Source: Bradyrhizobium sp. CIAT3101 (GTDB taxonomy: Bacteria > Pseudomonadota > Alphaproteobacteria > Rhizobiales > Xanthobacteraceae). From it: a stretch of 64,000 bases of DNA. A program made the translations under genes and the position numbers. The notes beneath the pieces are model-generated. The model worked only from the letters and a program-made list of their open reading frames with translations. It was not told the origin of the DNA and did not search any database. Position 1 is the first letter of the stretch; the number at the start of each line of letters is the position of its first letter. The DNA lies in contig NZ_CP121634.1 of the NCBI RefSeq assembly GCF_029714945.1, positions 4,609,001-4,673,000 on the forward strand, in the 5' to 3' direction. Of this stretch, positions 36,386-45,345 are shown one piece after another.

Positions 36386-36604
36386 ATGGATGACTTCCAG
36401 CAGGATTGCGCTCATGTCGCGAGCCAGTTCTTGGCAGAGCCTGCGAACGGTACGTCTGAAGACACGGTCACTCGGAAGCATTGGGCGCGCGGCATTGTCG
36501 TATTTTACGCCTGCGTTCTTCTGGCAGGCGCGACCGCAATTGTGGTCACACAGCACATAAGTTCGCCAGAGCAGCACGCGTCGATTCAGGCTAGCGCGAG
36601 GTAA
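36386..36604 (+). CDS. Small membrane protein (72 aa)
   Basis: 72 residues with a perfect AGGAGG at 36372-36377 ahead of ATG 36386. N-terminal 30 residues are hydrophilic (MDDFQQDCAHVASQFLAEPA), then a helix GIVVFYACVLLAGATAIVV and a short tail. A single-pass inner-membrane protein. The 3' end overlaps the convergent gene at 36591 by 14 bp. Unknown function. Confidence 0.7.
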   Translation: MDDFQQDCAHVASQFLAEPANGTSEDTVTRKHWARGIVVFYACVLLAGATAIVVTQHISSPEQHASIQASAR

Positions 36605-36839
36605 CGGACGCCAACGGCCGGCTGGCAGCCTTCAGTTCATCGCGAAGGCGCTGGACGTCAGCTTCGTGGATGGTCAGCGCATCTGCCAGAGTGTCGAGCA
36701 CTTTGCAGGCATCGGTGGTGTCGTGACCATGCATATGTAGGTCCGCTACTAGTCTCTCTTGGCGCGCAACAATCTGCCTGCCTTTGGCGACGTGCCCTTC
36801 GGCTTGGGCAAGGTGTTGTTGGATCATATCTGAGTCCAT
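36591..36839 (-). CDS. Small helical protein (82 aa)
   Basis: 82 residues from ATG 36839 (MDSDMIQQHLAQAEGHVAKG); a further 13 codons are open to 36878. It is all charged helix (QIVARQERLVADLHMHGHD, DACKVLDTLADALTIHEAD) ending LRDELKAAS, with coiled-coil character. I recall short proteins of this pattern in many Bradyrhizobium copies. No signal or membrane helix. Function unknown. Confidence 0.65.
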   Translation of the reverse strand: MDSDMIQQHLAQAEGHVAKGRQIVARQERLVADLHMHGHDTTDACKVLDTLADALTIHEADVQRLRDELKAASRPLASVTSR

Positions 36840-36916
36840 TGCGGGTAACGCTATGGACGGAAGCTGGTTCGGCTGCATGGCAGGAACTGCAGGCTAGCTG
36901 CCGCATTTAGTGAGAC

Positions 36917-37057
36917 ATGCGAAGGCTCTATTTTGGCCTTGCGGCTGCAGTCTGCGCTTATGTGTTTCTAGTGCTGTGGCTCGGAGAACATCAGCGACAG
37001 GCAGGCGTTGAGCGCCTTGAGAGATATGAAATCCCCCACGACTCACGCGTACGGTAG
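36917..37057 (+). CDS. Possible small membrane protein (46 aa)
   Basis: ATG 36917 to TAG 37057. MRRLYFGLAAAVCAYVFLVL is a basic N-terminus plus one hydrophobic helix; the tail (GEHQRQAGVERLERYEIPHD) is hydrophilic. The ribosome-binding site is weak (GTGAG). The topology is credible but the call rests on composition only. Confidence 0.4.
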   Translation: MRRLYFGLAAAVCAYVFLVLWLGEHQRQAGVERLERYEIPHDSRVR

Positions 37058-37077
37058 CGTTGTGTCTAGTGCTGCTG

Positions 37078-37203
37078 TCAGGGAACATTCACCGCAGGCA
37101 TCGCCACGGTCGCTAGCGGCTTGAACGGTCCGTCGTACATGGCAGTCACCGCGACTAACGCGACGGCAACAACGATCAGGGCTCGTATGACGAGGCTCCA
37201 CAT
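37078..37203 (-). CDS. Possible small membrane protein (41 aa)
   Basis: Begins MWSLVIRALIVVAVALVAVT, one hydrophobic helix, then a short Pro/Val tail ending AVNVP. In-frame sequence continues upstream to 37275 but is basic and unlike a protein start. No strong ribosome-binding site. Convergent to the 46-residue ORF at 36917. Confidence 0.45.
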   Translation of the reverse strand: MWSLVIRALIVVAVALVAVTAMYDGPFKPLATVAMPAVNVP

Positions 37204-37529
37204 GGGGCCAAGTCTAGGCAGAGCCGTACGTCGTGGCTGTGAACTATGCCACAGGCGAATTTGTTGTTTTTGCAACTGCGAAGAAGTGGGGGCGTCGCGC
37301 CCGCCATGCCGACTTCTTTCCTGTCACTCGAAATGCCGGAACGCCGAGTCTACAGGTAAGGAGCTCAAGCTGCCGGGCGGGACTGAGAGGCTTTGGCGAT
37401 TGGTCGTTACCCTGGCGTCGGCCTCTCCGCTACTGTCCGAATTCGGACACCCGCAAATCCGAATTGGGACATTTTGATCTGAGACAATGGTGTTGCGATG
37501 AGACGCGCGGCGTATTGCCGTGTGCTCGC

Positions 37530-37657
37530 AAAGGCCTCAGCCGGCCGGCCCCGGGCTGGGGCCTTTCGTTTTTCGCGAATAAAAACGCCGCCCGCTTAAA
37601 TGATCGCGGGCGGCGGCTTTCCAGCCCCGGGTGGGTTTGCAAAAACCCGGTCCGGGA
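37530..37657 (+). other. Run of three strong hairpins in a 0.7-kb non-coding region
   Basis: Within 37204-37899, where no gene can be supported, three inverted repeats follow one another: AAAGGCC...GGCCTTT (37530-37566) with TTTTT at 37568; CGCCGCCCGC/GCGGGCGGCG (37586-37615); and CCCGGGTGGGTTT/AAAACCCGG (about 37626-37651). The first has the form of an intrinsic terminator, which would need a transcript from upstream, possibly a small RNA. Confidence 0.45.
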
Positions 37658-37873
37658 TAGTCAGCACAGATCGTGCCAACGTTTTGTGTCGCGTAATGAC
37701 ACACGTGACGTCAGGTTAGGACAGTGAAGCCGACCTAGTCGACGCTTCGCGCGCTCACTCGCGACGTGAACAGCGATCGCGCGTGGGACGCTTGGCGATA
37801 GGATTTCGGTCCGCGACAAGCCTGCCTCGGAGCGGCTCAACGGTTAGTGTTCGGTCGAACGATGAATTGAGAT

Positions 37874-37900
37874 GGGCCGCCCATCGAGGCGGTCTTTTTT
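37874..37900 (+). terminator. Intrinsic terminator with T6 tail, no gene upstream
   Basis: GGCCGCC (37875-37881) pairs with GGCGGTC (37888-37894, one wobble), loop CATCGA, then TTTTTT. It reads on the plus strand, yet no plus-strand gene lies in the preceding 800 bp, so it may end an unannotated small RNA starting in 37660-37870. Confidence 0.7.
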
Positions 37901-37989
37901 CAAAAGCTTTGAATCAGTGAATAAACAAGAGCCGTCGAAAAAACACTCAATCCAACGATAGCGACTTTGAAAACGAGGACTGCAGTCAT
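37900..37989 (-). CDS. Very small membrane protein (29 aa)
   Basis: MTAVLVFKVAIVGLSVFSTA then LVYSLIQSF: almost entirely one hydrophobic helix. The start is supported by a GGAGG at 8-12 nt upstream on the minus strand (from CCTCC at 37998-38002). Size and topology match the tiny membrane proteins seen elsewhere in the window. Confidence 0.5.
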   Translation of the reverse strand: MTAVLVFKVAIVGLSVFSTALVYSLIQSF

Positions 37990-38240
37990 GCGGTGCCTCC
38001 GTGTTTGCAAATCAGTTGAAGCGTACGCCTTTGAGCGGAATCGGCAAGCAACCGCAGATTCCATTATTCGATGCCGTTCAACCGGTAACGACGGGCTAGC
38101 TTGTGTGAAGCTGGCGTCGCGATTATCGGAAATCGGCAAACATCAATGTGGCCGTTTGAGCACGCATCGCAATACTCTACACCGCGCCATTGTCTCGCAT
38201 TCTCGACTCAGGTCTCTTCGTTGAAGCCGGAATTGCTTCT

Positions 38241-38519
38241 ATGGGGACTAGCGTGCACGGCGAAGCTGGATGCATAGTTTGCTGCCAACCCAGAGTGCTC
38301 AAGGCACTTTTTCCGGTGGCTGAAGGCTTCGAGCTAAAACTCTACGAATGCGCCAGCTGTGCTAGTCGCTTGTGGTTAATCACAAGAGCATCGAAATTGT
38401 TCGCGCCCAAGGCGGCACCGCTTCCTCGAACGAGCTTCACGACAATCGATGCTGCGTTGGAGGCCACTGCCTTTCGTGCTGACAGGTCAAAGCTCAGGAG
38501 TCCGCCCACGGCCCGCTGA
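38241..38519 (+). CDS. Possible small zinc-ribbon-like protein (92 aa)
   Basis: ATG 38241. Two Cys pairs, CIVCC near residue 12 and YECASC near residue 36, spaced as in a zinc ribbon, with a polar C-terminal part. The frame is open upstream to 38190. No strong ribosome-binding site and an antisense frame overlaps the 3' half, so this remains uncertain. Confidence 0.4.
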   Translation: MGTSVHGEAGCIVCCQPRVLKALFPVAEGFELKLYECASCASRLWLITRASKLFAPKAAPLPRTSFTTIDAALEATAFRADRSKLRSPPTAR

Positions 38520-38729
38520 TCGTCCGCATACTCCTTGGCGACCTCGTGGGCCTCGTTGTCTCGCGGCGATGGATCGGGGAGCGCTGGCACTCCCGGCGCT
38601 CAAATCCGCAATTGGATCGGCTGCCGGGAGCTTGGGGGCTGGCAAACGAGCCGTGCCATGTTCGCGCTTGAGGTGCAATCCTGGGAATGGCGGACTCCGG
38701 TAGTTTTACGGAATCCATTTTCGGAACGG

Positions 38730-38830
38730 GGTGTTCTACTGTGAGAACACCGGCGAGATTTGAGTACTAAGCAATTTCGAGTTGCCCGGGATGGCCGCAG
38801 GAGGGGCTGGAACCACTCTGCGGCCTTTCC
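38730..38830 (+). other. Hairpin followed by terminator-like stem in non-coding DNA
   Basis: GGTGTTCT/AGAACACC (38730-38751) is followed by GGCCGCAG (38793-38800) pairing with CTGCGGCC (38818-38825) and then TTTCCCTTTCT. No gene is supported in 38520-38899. A small RNA ending here is possible. Confidence 0.4.
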
Positions 38831-38899
38831 CTTTCTAAAGGCAGGCCGAACATCGGCGCCGCGACCGCCGCAGCTCTGCCAGACAACCGCGATAAGCGC

Positions 38900-39310
38900 T
38901 CATTGCCATGTCAGCGAATAGGTTCGCCCGTTGGTGTTGGGGTCGCTGTTGTCGCTGGTCGAGAAGATGATGCCGCTGCCGCGCCGATGCGAATAGCTGC
39001 CGTCGGCGATTGTCTTGAGACTATGCGCCGGACCGAGCTGCCGTCCGTTTTCGAATACCGTGACTGTCGACCGGGTCGGCGCGCTATCAAAATCTGCGAG
39101 CCCGTCGAGTCCCGGGATCAGGGCTTGATAAGCTTTGTTATCGAGCTTGCGGAACGGGCCGGCCAGCGTCGCGGCCTTCGGCGGGTCGGGTTTCGGGACG
39201 TAGCTGTAGTGCAGATATACCGCGACCGGGAAATAGATCGCGAGCAAGACCAAGACCGTCTTGGAAGCCTGTGAGAATGTCCAAGACTGATGGTTGGATA
39301 ACGACGGCAT
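38900..39310 (-). CDS. Membrane-anchored protein of unknown function (136 aa)
   Basis: 136 residues from ATG 39310 (MPSLSNHQSWTFSQASKTVL). One N-terminal helix (VLVLLAIYFPVAVYLHY), then a periplasmic domain: AGPFRKLDNKAYQALIPGL, STVTVFENGRQLGPAHSLK, GSYSHRRGSGIIFSTSDNSD, ending NTNGRTYSLTW. The last motif is familiar from short extracytoplasmic domains in rhizobia, but I cannot name the family. It follows the GNAT gene on the same strand after 123 bp. Confidence 0.65.
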   Translation of the reverse strand: MPSLSNHQSWTFSQASKTVLVLLAIYFPVAVYLHYSYVPKPDPPKAATLAGPFRKLDNKAYQALIPGLDGLADFDSAPTRSTVTVFENGRQLGPAHSLKTIADGSYSHRRGSGIIFSTSDNSDPNTNGRTYSLTWQ

Positions 39311-39432
39311 GGCTGGACAACGCAACAATAAGACAACACCTCACAACTGGATCGGTAGCGTCCTGGTTCCAGCCACCAGCGAATGAATCACAGGACACCC
39401 CGTCGGCCACCAGCTCGTTTCTCGCCGACACA

Positions 39433-39954
39433 CTAGGTCAGCTTCAATGTCATGTGAATGACGCCGGGCTCGCAGGTCGTTGCTGGCGTGAATCCAAATT
39501 TTTTGAAGACGCGGAGCATCGCCGCGTTGTCTGACAGCACCTCCGCGGTCAACTCCGTCAATCCAGCCTCGCGGGCGATTGCGATCAGGTGGCCCGTCAG
39601 CAGCCCGCCAATACCGCACCCTTGCCAGGCATCGATCACGACGAAAGCCGTCTCGGCCCGTCCAGGCTCGGACATGACATAGCGGCCACCGCCGATGATC
39701 GTGCTGCGGCCCGCGTCGTCCGTGCACGCGACGAGTGCCACGTGGCTCCTGAAGTCGGGTTCCATGAAGAAAGCGCGCTCCCGTTCGGAAAAATGGCGTT
39801 TCGTCACAAAGAAGCGGCGCTGGAGCGATTGTGCGCTGGTTTCTTCGAGCGCAGCGAGCATGTCGAGCTCGTCGTCGGGGCGAAGTGCCCTGATTTCGAT
39901 CAATCGTCCGTCGCGCAGCGTCTCGCGCCGGATGAAATTTGCGGCATCGGACAT
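39433..39954 (-). CDS. GNAT family N-acetyltransferase
   Basis: 173 residues. GNAT motif A is IDAWQGCGIGGLLTGHLIAIAREAG (acetyl-CoA pyrophosphate loop Q-G-x-G-x-G), with motif B at LTAEVLSDNAAMLRVFKKFGF. The N-terminal LRDGRLIEIRALRPDDELDM resembles the GNAT domain of protein acetyltransferases of the Pat type, but no CoA-binding domain is fused. The start at 39954 (MSDAANFIRRET) fits the domain. It is divergent from the DUF3141 operon; the FixK-like box lies 93 bp upstream of it. Substrate unknown. Confidence 0.85.
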   Translation of the reverse strand: MSDAANFIRRETLRDGRLIEIRALRPDDELDMLAALEETSAQSLQRRFFVTKRHFSERERAFFMEPDFRSHVALVACTDDAGRSTIIGGGRYVMSEPGRAETAFVVIDAWQGCGIGGLLTGHLIAIAREAGLTELTAEVLSDNAAMLRVFKKFGFTPATTCEPGVIHMTLKLT

Positions 39955-40046
39955 TTGGCTCTCGCGTCGCTCTCTTGTCGCTCTCTTGCGCGGTCGAGGA
40001 ATCGGGCGATGTTGATCTCGATTGACGCGCACGCCGTCGCCGACCG

Positions 40047-40060
40047 TTGACCTATATCAA
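40047..40060. promoter_or_regulatory. FixK/FNR-type box upstream of the DUF3141-pta-ackA-fabI operon
   Basis: TTGACCTATATCAA: perfect TTGA-N6-TCAA dyad, matching the FNR/FixK consensus TTGAY-N4-RTCAA. Its right end is 53 bp from the ATG at 40114. If centred at -41.5, transcription would start near 40095, leaving a leader of about 19 nt. Confidence 0.75.
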
Positions 40061-40113
40061 CGACGGCAACAGCCGGCCCTCTTGAATGACCTCGCGAGAC
40101 GACGAGGTCGAAC

Positions 40114-42336
40114 ATGGCGACGGAAATTCCAAAGCTGCCTGATGGTCCGATGTCGGGGCTGGTCGCCTCGGCCGTTGAATACATGGTCGATGCGGGACAG
40201 CGCAGCGTCCTGTTTCTCGACATCATGCGCCAGCGCGGCGACCAGTATCGCGAGCACGTCGCGCAGACTGCACCGCATGTGCTGCAATATGCTGCCGAAT
40301 TGATCACGGATGGCCGCTCGCTGGAGGAACCGGTCAACTACGCGCTGGTGCGCATCATTCCGCCGAAGGATGTCGAGATCGACATGAGCCGACGGCCGTT
40401 TGTCGTGGTCGACCCGCGGGCCGGTCATGGTCCGGGCATCGGCGGCTTCAAGGCGGACAGCGAGATCGGCGTCGCGATGAAGGCTGGCCATCCCTGCTAT
40501 TTCATCGGGTTCCTGCCCGAGCCGGTACCGGGCCAGACCATCGAGCGCATCGCGCGCGCGGAGGCGAAATTCATCGAGACGGTCATCAGCCGCCATCCTG
40601 ACGCCGACGGCAAGCCCTGCGTGATCGGCAACTGCCAGGCCGGATGGGCCGTCATGATCCTGGCGTCGCTGCGGCCGGAACTGTTCGGGCCTTTGATCAT
40701 CGCCGGCGCACCGCTTGCCTATTGGGCCGGCGTGCACGGCAAAAATCCGATGCGCTATTCCGGCGGTCTGCTGGGCGGCAGCTGGCTCACGGCGATGACG
40801 AGCGATCTCGGCGCCGGCAAGTTCGACGGCGCCTGGCTGGTGCAGAACTTCGAGAACCAGAATCCGTCGAACACGCTCTGGACCAAGCAGTACAACGTCT
40901 ATTCCAAGGTCGACACCGAGGCTGAGCGCTATCTCGATTTCGAGCGCTGGTGGGGCGGACACGTCAATCTCAATGCCGAAGAAATCCAGTTCATCGTCGA
41001 CGAGTTGTTCATCGGCAACAACCTCGCCGCCGGCCGGATCGAGATGTCCGACGGTCAAAAAGTCGACCTTCGCAACATCCGCTCGCCGATCGTGGTGTTC
41101 TGCTCCAAGGGCGACAACGTCACCCCGCCGCAGCAGGCGCTGGACTGGATCCTCGATTGTTACGCCGATGTCGACGAGATCAGGGCCTATGGCCAGACCA
41201 TCGTCTACACCGTTCACGAGAGCATCGGCCATCTCGGCATCTTCGTCTCCGGGGGCGTAGCGAAGAAGGAGCATGCGGAGTTTTCCAGCAATATCGACCT
41301 GATCGACGTGCTGCCGCCCGGGCTGTACGAAGCCACATTCCAGGCGAGGGGCTCCGACACCCGCAATGCCGATCTGGCTGCCGGGCAGTGGGTGATGCGT
41401 TGCGAGGCGCGGACGCTGGATGATATTCGCGCGATGGGAGGAAATTCGCCCGAAGACGAGCGGCGGTTCGCGGCGGCGAAGCGCGTCTCGGAGCTCAATC
41501 TCGCGGCCTATCAAAAGTTCGTGCAGCCATGGCTCAAGAAGATGGTCACGCCCCAGGTGGCGGACTGGGCGCGCAACATGCATCCGCTCCGGATGCAATA
41601 CGAAGCCTTCAGCACCAAGAACCCCTGGATGGCCGCCATCAAGTCGGCGGCTGATCGCGTCGAGGACAATCGCAGGCCGGTCTCGAAGGACAATCCGTTC
41701 CTGGCATTCCAGGAGCAGTTCTCGAAGCAGATCGTCCATGCGCTGGATAGCTGGCGTGATGCGCAGGAAGCGCTGAGCGAGACGATCTTCCTCAACGTCT
41801 ACGGATCGCCGGCGCTGCAGGCCGCGGTCGGCGTGGATCCGAATTCCGCGCCGTCGCGCCTGCGCGAGATGTCGGCGGAGCACCGCGCCATGCTCGACAA
41901 GCGGATCGCCGAGTTGAAGTCCCGGATGGGAGAGGGCGGCCTTCGCGAGGCGGCCATCCGCGCACTGCTCTATGTCGGCTCGGCTCGCGGCATGGTGGAC
42001 GAACGCAGCATCGAGGCGCTGCGCCAGATCCGGCGCGATCATCCCGGCGAACGGATGACGCTGCAGGCGTTCAAGACGCTGGTGCGTGAGCAATTCTTCA
42101 TGCTGCTGCTGGACCGGGACGCGGCGCTTGGCGCTATTCCCAATATGCTGCCGAACGATCTCAATCAGAAGCGCGCGGCTTTCGCTGCGATGCGCGAGGT
42201 GCTGTCGGCGAGCGAGGACATCAGCGGCGAGCGTGCGAACCGTCTGCGGCGGGTCGCCGGGCTGTTCGGACTGGACGGGGAAGGAGAGTGGACGTCGAAC
42301 GTCGCCCCTTTCGACCCCAAAGCAAAAGCGTCGTAA
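40114..42336 (+). CDS. DUF3141 domain protein (PHA-synthase-like alpha/beta hydrolase)
   Basis: 740 residues. The N-terminal half has an alpha/beta-hydrolase core resembling PhaC: FVVVDPRAGHGPGIGGFK, and a nucleophile elbow VIGNCQAGWAVMIL with Cys174 in place of serine. Later SPIVVFCSKGDNVTPPQQAL and VHESIGHLGIFVSG hold the likely Asp and His. The C-terminal 300 residues are helical and specific to the DUF3141 family. It leads an operon with phosphate acetyltransferase, acetate kinase and enoyl-ACP reductase, which suggests acyl-CoA or polyester chemistry. The exact reaction is unknown. Confidence 0.85.
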   Translation: MATEIPKLPDGPMSGLVASAVEYMVDAGQRSVLFLDIMRQRGDQYREHVAQTAPHVLQYAAELITDGRSLEEPVNYALVRIIPPKDVEIDMSRRPFVVVDPRAGHGPGIGGFKADSEIGVAMKAGHPCYFIGFLPEPVPGQTIERIARAEAKFIETVISRHPDADGKPCVIGNCQAGWAVMILASLRPELFGPLIIAGAPLAYWAGVHGKNPMRYSGGLLGGSWLTAMTSDLGAGKFDGAWLVQNFENQNPSNTLWTKQYNVYSKVDTEAERYLDFERWWGGHVNLNAEEIQFIVDELFIGNNLAAGRIEMSDGQKVDLRNIRSPIVVFCSKGDNVTPPQQALDWILDCYADVDEIRAYGQTIVYTVHESIGHLGIFVSGGVAKKEHAEFSSNIDLIDVLPPGLYEATFQARGSDTRNADLAAGQWVMRCEARTLDDIRAMGGNSPEDERRFAAAKRVSELNLAAYQKFVQPWLKKMVTPQVADWARNMHPLRMQYEAFSTKNPWMAAIKSAADRVEDNRRPVSKDNPFLAFQEQFSKQIVHALDSWRDAQEALSETIFLNVYGSPALQAAVGVDPNSAPSRLREMSAEHRAMLDKRIAELKSRMGEGGLREAAIRALLYVGSARGMVDERSIEALRQIRRDHPGERMTLQAFKTLVREQFFMLLLDRDAALGAIPNMLPNDLNQKRAAFAAMREVLSASEDISGERANRLRRVAGLFGLDGEGEWTSNVAPFDPKAKAS

Positions 42337-42365
42337 CGCGCATTGGCGCAAGCGGGAGTGACAGG

Positions 42366-43328
42366 ATGTCGGCCGATACGACGCAAGCCCAGTCCGGCAG
42401 CAAATATGACCGCCTGATCGCCGCGGCCCGGGCCGCGCCACCCACGCCGACCGTCGTCGTCCACCCCTGCGACGAGACCTCGCTGCGCGGGGCCGTCGAC
42501 AGCGCGAGCGCGGGCATCATCCGGCCGATCCTGGTCGGCCCCGCAAAGAGGATCAGGGACACCGCGGCGAAATTCGATCTGGACGTGTCCGGATTCGAGA
42601 TCGTCGATGCCGCGCATAGCGACGACGCTGCCGCCAAGGGCGTCGAGCTGATTCATTCCGCCAGGGGCGAGCTGTTGATGAAGGGCAGCCTCCACACCGA
42701 CGAACTGATGCGGGCCGTCACGGCCAAGACCGGCGGCCTGCGCACCGACCGCCGCATCAGCCATGTCTTCGTGATGGACGTGCCGGCCTATGCCGAGACC
42801 ATCTTCGTGACGGATGCCGCGATCAACATCTTTCCCGATCTCGACGCCAAGCGCGACATCATCCAGAACGCGATCGATCTCTACAACCAGGCTGGCTTCG
42901 GCACGAAGCCGCGGGTGGCGATCCTGTCGGCGGTCGAAACGGTCACCTCGAAGATTCCCTCCACCATCGAAGCGGCCGCTCTCTGCAAGATGGCCGACCG
43001 CGGCCAGATCACCGGCGGCGTGCTCGACGGTCCGCTGGCCTTCGACAACGCCATTGATCCCGAAGCGGCGCGGATCAAGGGCATCACATCCGAGGTCGCC
43101 GGGCGCGCCCAGATCCTGATGGTTCCGGATCTCGAGTCCGGCAACATGCTGGCCAAGAACCTCGCCTATTTTGCCAAGGCCGACGGCGCCGGCATCGTGC
43201 TCGGCGCCCGGGTACCCGTCGTTCTGACCTCGCGGGCGGATTCGCCGCGGGCGCGGATGGCCTCATGCGCGGTCGCCGCGCTCTACGCTCACGCCCGGCG
43301 CCAGCAGGCGCCGACAGTCGCGGCGTGA
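42366..43328 (+). CDS. Phosphate acyltransferase (phosphotransacetylase family)
   Basis: 320 residues of the PTA/PTB family, with [18 protein letters not shown] at the N-terminus, [26 protein letters not shown], and [21 protein letters not shown] plus [20 protein letters not shown] at the C-terminus. It swaps CoA for phosphate on an acyl group (acetyl- or short-chain acyl-CoA to acyl phosphate). It is a single-domain form without the MaoC-like hydratase domain found in the fused versions. 29 bp after the DUF3141 gene and 5 bp before ackA. Acetyl versus butyryl specificity is open. Confidence 0.9.
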   Translation: MSADTTQAQSGSKYDRLIAAARAAPPTPTVVVHPCDETSLRGAVDSASAGIIRPILVGPAKRIRDTAAKFDLDVSGFEIVDAAHSDDAAAKGVELIHSARGELLMKGSLHTDELMRAVTAKTGGLRTDRRISHVFVMDVPAYAETIFVTDAAINIFPDLDAKRDIIQNAIDLYNQAGFGTKPRVAILSAVETVTSKIPSTIEAAALCKMADRGQITGGVLDGPLAFDNAIDPEAARIKGITSEVAGRAQILMVPDLESGNMLAKNLAYFAKADGAGIVLGARVPVVLTSRADSPRARMASCAVAALYAHARRQQAPTVAA

Positions 43329-43333
43329 CCGCC

Positions 43334-44548
43334 ATGGATACGATCCTGGTCGTCAATGCCGGCTCGTCCAGTGTCAAGTTCCAGGTCTATTCGGTCGAAG
43401 GCGACGGTGCGCTTCGCCGCCAGATCAAGGGACAGATGGACGGCATCGGCAGCCGGCCGCGCCTGCGGGCCAGCGGCGCGAGCGGTGATCCGCTGGCCGA
43501 TCGCGCCTATCCCATCGAGGCTGTGCCCGATGTCCCGACCGCAATGGCCGTCGCCGGCAACTGGCTGCGGGACGAGCTCCATGTCACACCGATCGCAGTC
43601 GGCCATCGTGTCGTCCATGGTGGCCCGGACTTTTCGCGGCCGGTCCTGATCGACCACGGCGTCGTGTCCCGCCTCGAACGTTTCGCGACGCTGGCGCCAC
43701 TGCATCAGCCGCACAATCTCGCGCCGATCCGCTCGCTGCTGGCGAACTTCCCGGCGCTGCCGCAGGTGGCATGTTTCGATACCGCCTTTCACCGCACGCA
43801 TGATGTGGTCGCCGATCACTATGCCATCCCGTATCAGCTTCATGCCGAGGGGGTGCGGCGCTACGGTTTTCACGGGCTGTCGTACGAATACATCGCACGG
43901 ACCCTGCCGACCGTCGCCCCCGATATCGCCAGGCGACGCGTGATCGTTGCCCATCTCGGCAGCGGCGCCTCGATGTGCGCGATCAAGGATGGGCGCAGCA
44001 TCGAGAGCACGATGGGCTTTACCGCGCTCGACGGCCTGCCGATGGGCACCCGTCCCGGACAAATCGATCCGGGCGTGGTGCTCTATCTGATGTCCGAGAA
44101 GGGCATGACGCCCGCGAAGGCCCAGGATTTCCTCTATCGCGAATGCGGCTTGAAAGGCCTGTCCGGCGTCAGCAACGACATGCGGGAGCTGGAAGCCAGC
44201 GCAAATCCGCAGGCGAGGTTGGCGATCGACTATTTCGTCTATCGGATCGGCCTCAACGCCGGCATGCTGGCGGCGGCCCTGCAGGGGCTCGACGCCTTCG
44301 TCTTCACCGCCGGGATTGGCGAGAATTCCGCATCGATCCGCGCGCGCATCGCCGAACAGCTCGGATGGCTCGGTGTCACGCTCGATGCGGGCGAGAACGC
44401 CCGCCATTCCCGGCGGATCTCGCGGGCCAACAGCCTGATTCCCGTCTATGTCGTTCCGACCGACGAGGAGTTGATGATCGCGCAGCACACATTGTCGATG
44501 CTGATGAACGGTCGATCCCACAACACACGACCTGAGAGGGTGTCATGA
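43334..44548 (+). CDS. ackA: Acetate (propionate/butyrate) kinase
   Basis: 404 residues of the ASKHA kinase family. [48 protein letters not shown] and [20 protein letters not shown] are the standard acetate kinase motifs. It makes ATP and acetate from acetyl phosphate supplied by the preceding gene product, or the reverse. ATG 43334 chosen; a GTG nine bases earlier would add three residues. Stop overlaps fabI start (ATGA). Confidence 0.93.
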   Translation: MDTILVVNAGSSSVKFQVYSVEGDGALRRQIKGQMDGIGSRPRLRASGASGDPLADRAYPIEAVPDVPTAMAVAGNWLRDELHVTPIAVGHRVVHGGPDFSRPVLIDHGVVSRLERFATLAPLHQPHNLAPIRSLLANFPALPQVACFDTAFHRTHDVVADHYAIPYQLHAEGVRRYGFHGLSYEYIARTLPTVAPDIARRRVIVAHLGSGASMCAIKDGRSIESTMGFTALDGLPMGTRPGQIDPGVVLYLMSEKGMTPAKAQDFLYRECGLKGLSGVSNDMRELEASANPQARLAIDYFVYRIGLNAGMLAAALQGLDAFVFTAGIGENSASIRARIAEQLGWLGVTLDAGENARHSRRISRANSLIPVYVVPTDEELMIAQHTLSMLMNGRSHNTRPERVS

Positions 44549-45333
44549 TCCCCGTATTTCCGGACAGCAAGGTGGCCCTCAAGGGCAAGAAGGGCCTGGT
44601 TGTCGGCATCGCCAACGATCAGTCGATCGCCTGGGGTTGCGCGCGCGCGTTTCGCGCGCTCGGTGCCGATCTCGCGGTGACCTATCTGAACGACCGCGCC
44701 AGGAAGCACGTCGAGCCGCTGGCGCAGGCGCTGGAGGCGCCGATCTTCATGCCGCTGGACGTGATGGTCGAAGGCCAGACCGAGGCGGTCTTCGAGCGCA
44801 TCGCGAAGGAATGGGGGCAGCTCGATTTCCTGCTGCACTCGATCGCGTTCTCGCCCAAGGAGGCGCTGCACGGCCGTGTCGTGGACGTCGGCCGCGACGG
44901 CTTCCTCAAGACCATGGACGTGTCGTGCTGGTCGTTCCTGCGGATGGCTCATCTGGCCGAGCCCTTGATGAAGAACGGCGGCACGATGTTCACCATGACC
45001 TATTACGGCAGCCAGATGGTGGTGGACAATTACAACATCATGGGCGTCGCAAAGGCGGCGCTCGAGGCGGCCGTCCGCTATGCCGCCGCCGAGCTTGGAC
45101 CGAAGGGGATCCGCGTGCACGCGATTTCGCCGGGGCCGCTGGCGACGCGCGCGGCGTCAGGCATTCCGGAGTTCGACGAGCTCATGGACAAGGCGCAATC
45201 GAAGGCGCCGGCGCGCAGCCTCGTCAGTATCGACGATGTCGGCAATGCGACCGCGTTCCTGGCGCTCGATGGCGCCAAGCTGATCACCGGCAGCGTGCTC
45301 TATATCGACGGCGGATATCACATCATCGATTGA
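44545..45333 (+). CDS. fabI: Enoyl-ACP reductase, FabI type
   Basis: 262 residues of the divergent SDR type. [19 protein letters not shown] is the FabI-specific cofactor motif, [16 protein letters not shown] follows, and the catalytic Tyr-x6-Lys is in [19 protein letters not shown]. It reduces trans-2-enoyl thioesters with NAD(P)H. Housekeeping fabI is usually elsewhere; placement last in an acetate/PTA operon suggests a second copy used with acyl-CoA or ACP under special conditions. Convergent with the maoC-like gene 12 bp away. Confidence 0.9.
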   Translation: MIPVFPDSKVALKGKKGLVVGIANDQSIAWGCARAFRALGADLAVTYLNDRARKHVEPLAQALEAPIFMPLDVMVEGQTEAVFERIAKEWGQLDFLLHSIAFSPKEALHGRVVDVGRDGFLKTMDVSCWSFLRMAHLAEPLMKNGGTMFTMTYYGSQMVVDNYNIMGVAKAALEAAVRYAAAELGPKGIRVHAISPGPLATRAASGIPEFDELMDKAQSKAPARSLVSIDDVGNATAFLALDGAKLITGSVLYIDGGYHIID

Positions 45334-45345
45334 GCGTCGCGTCCC

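Noticed and set aside
40057-42441. Antisense open frame over the DUF3141 gene (about 794 codons)
   Set aside because: Same GC-bias shadow; no recognisable domain, and the sense gene is clear.
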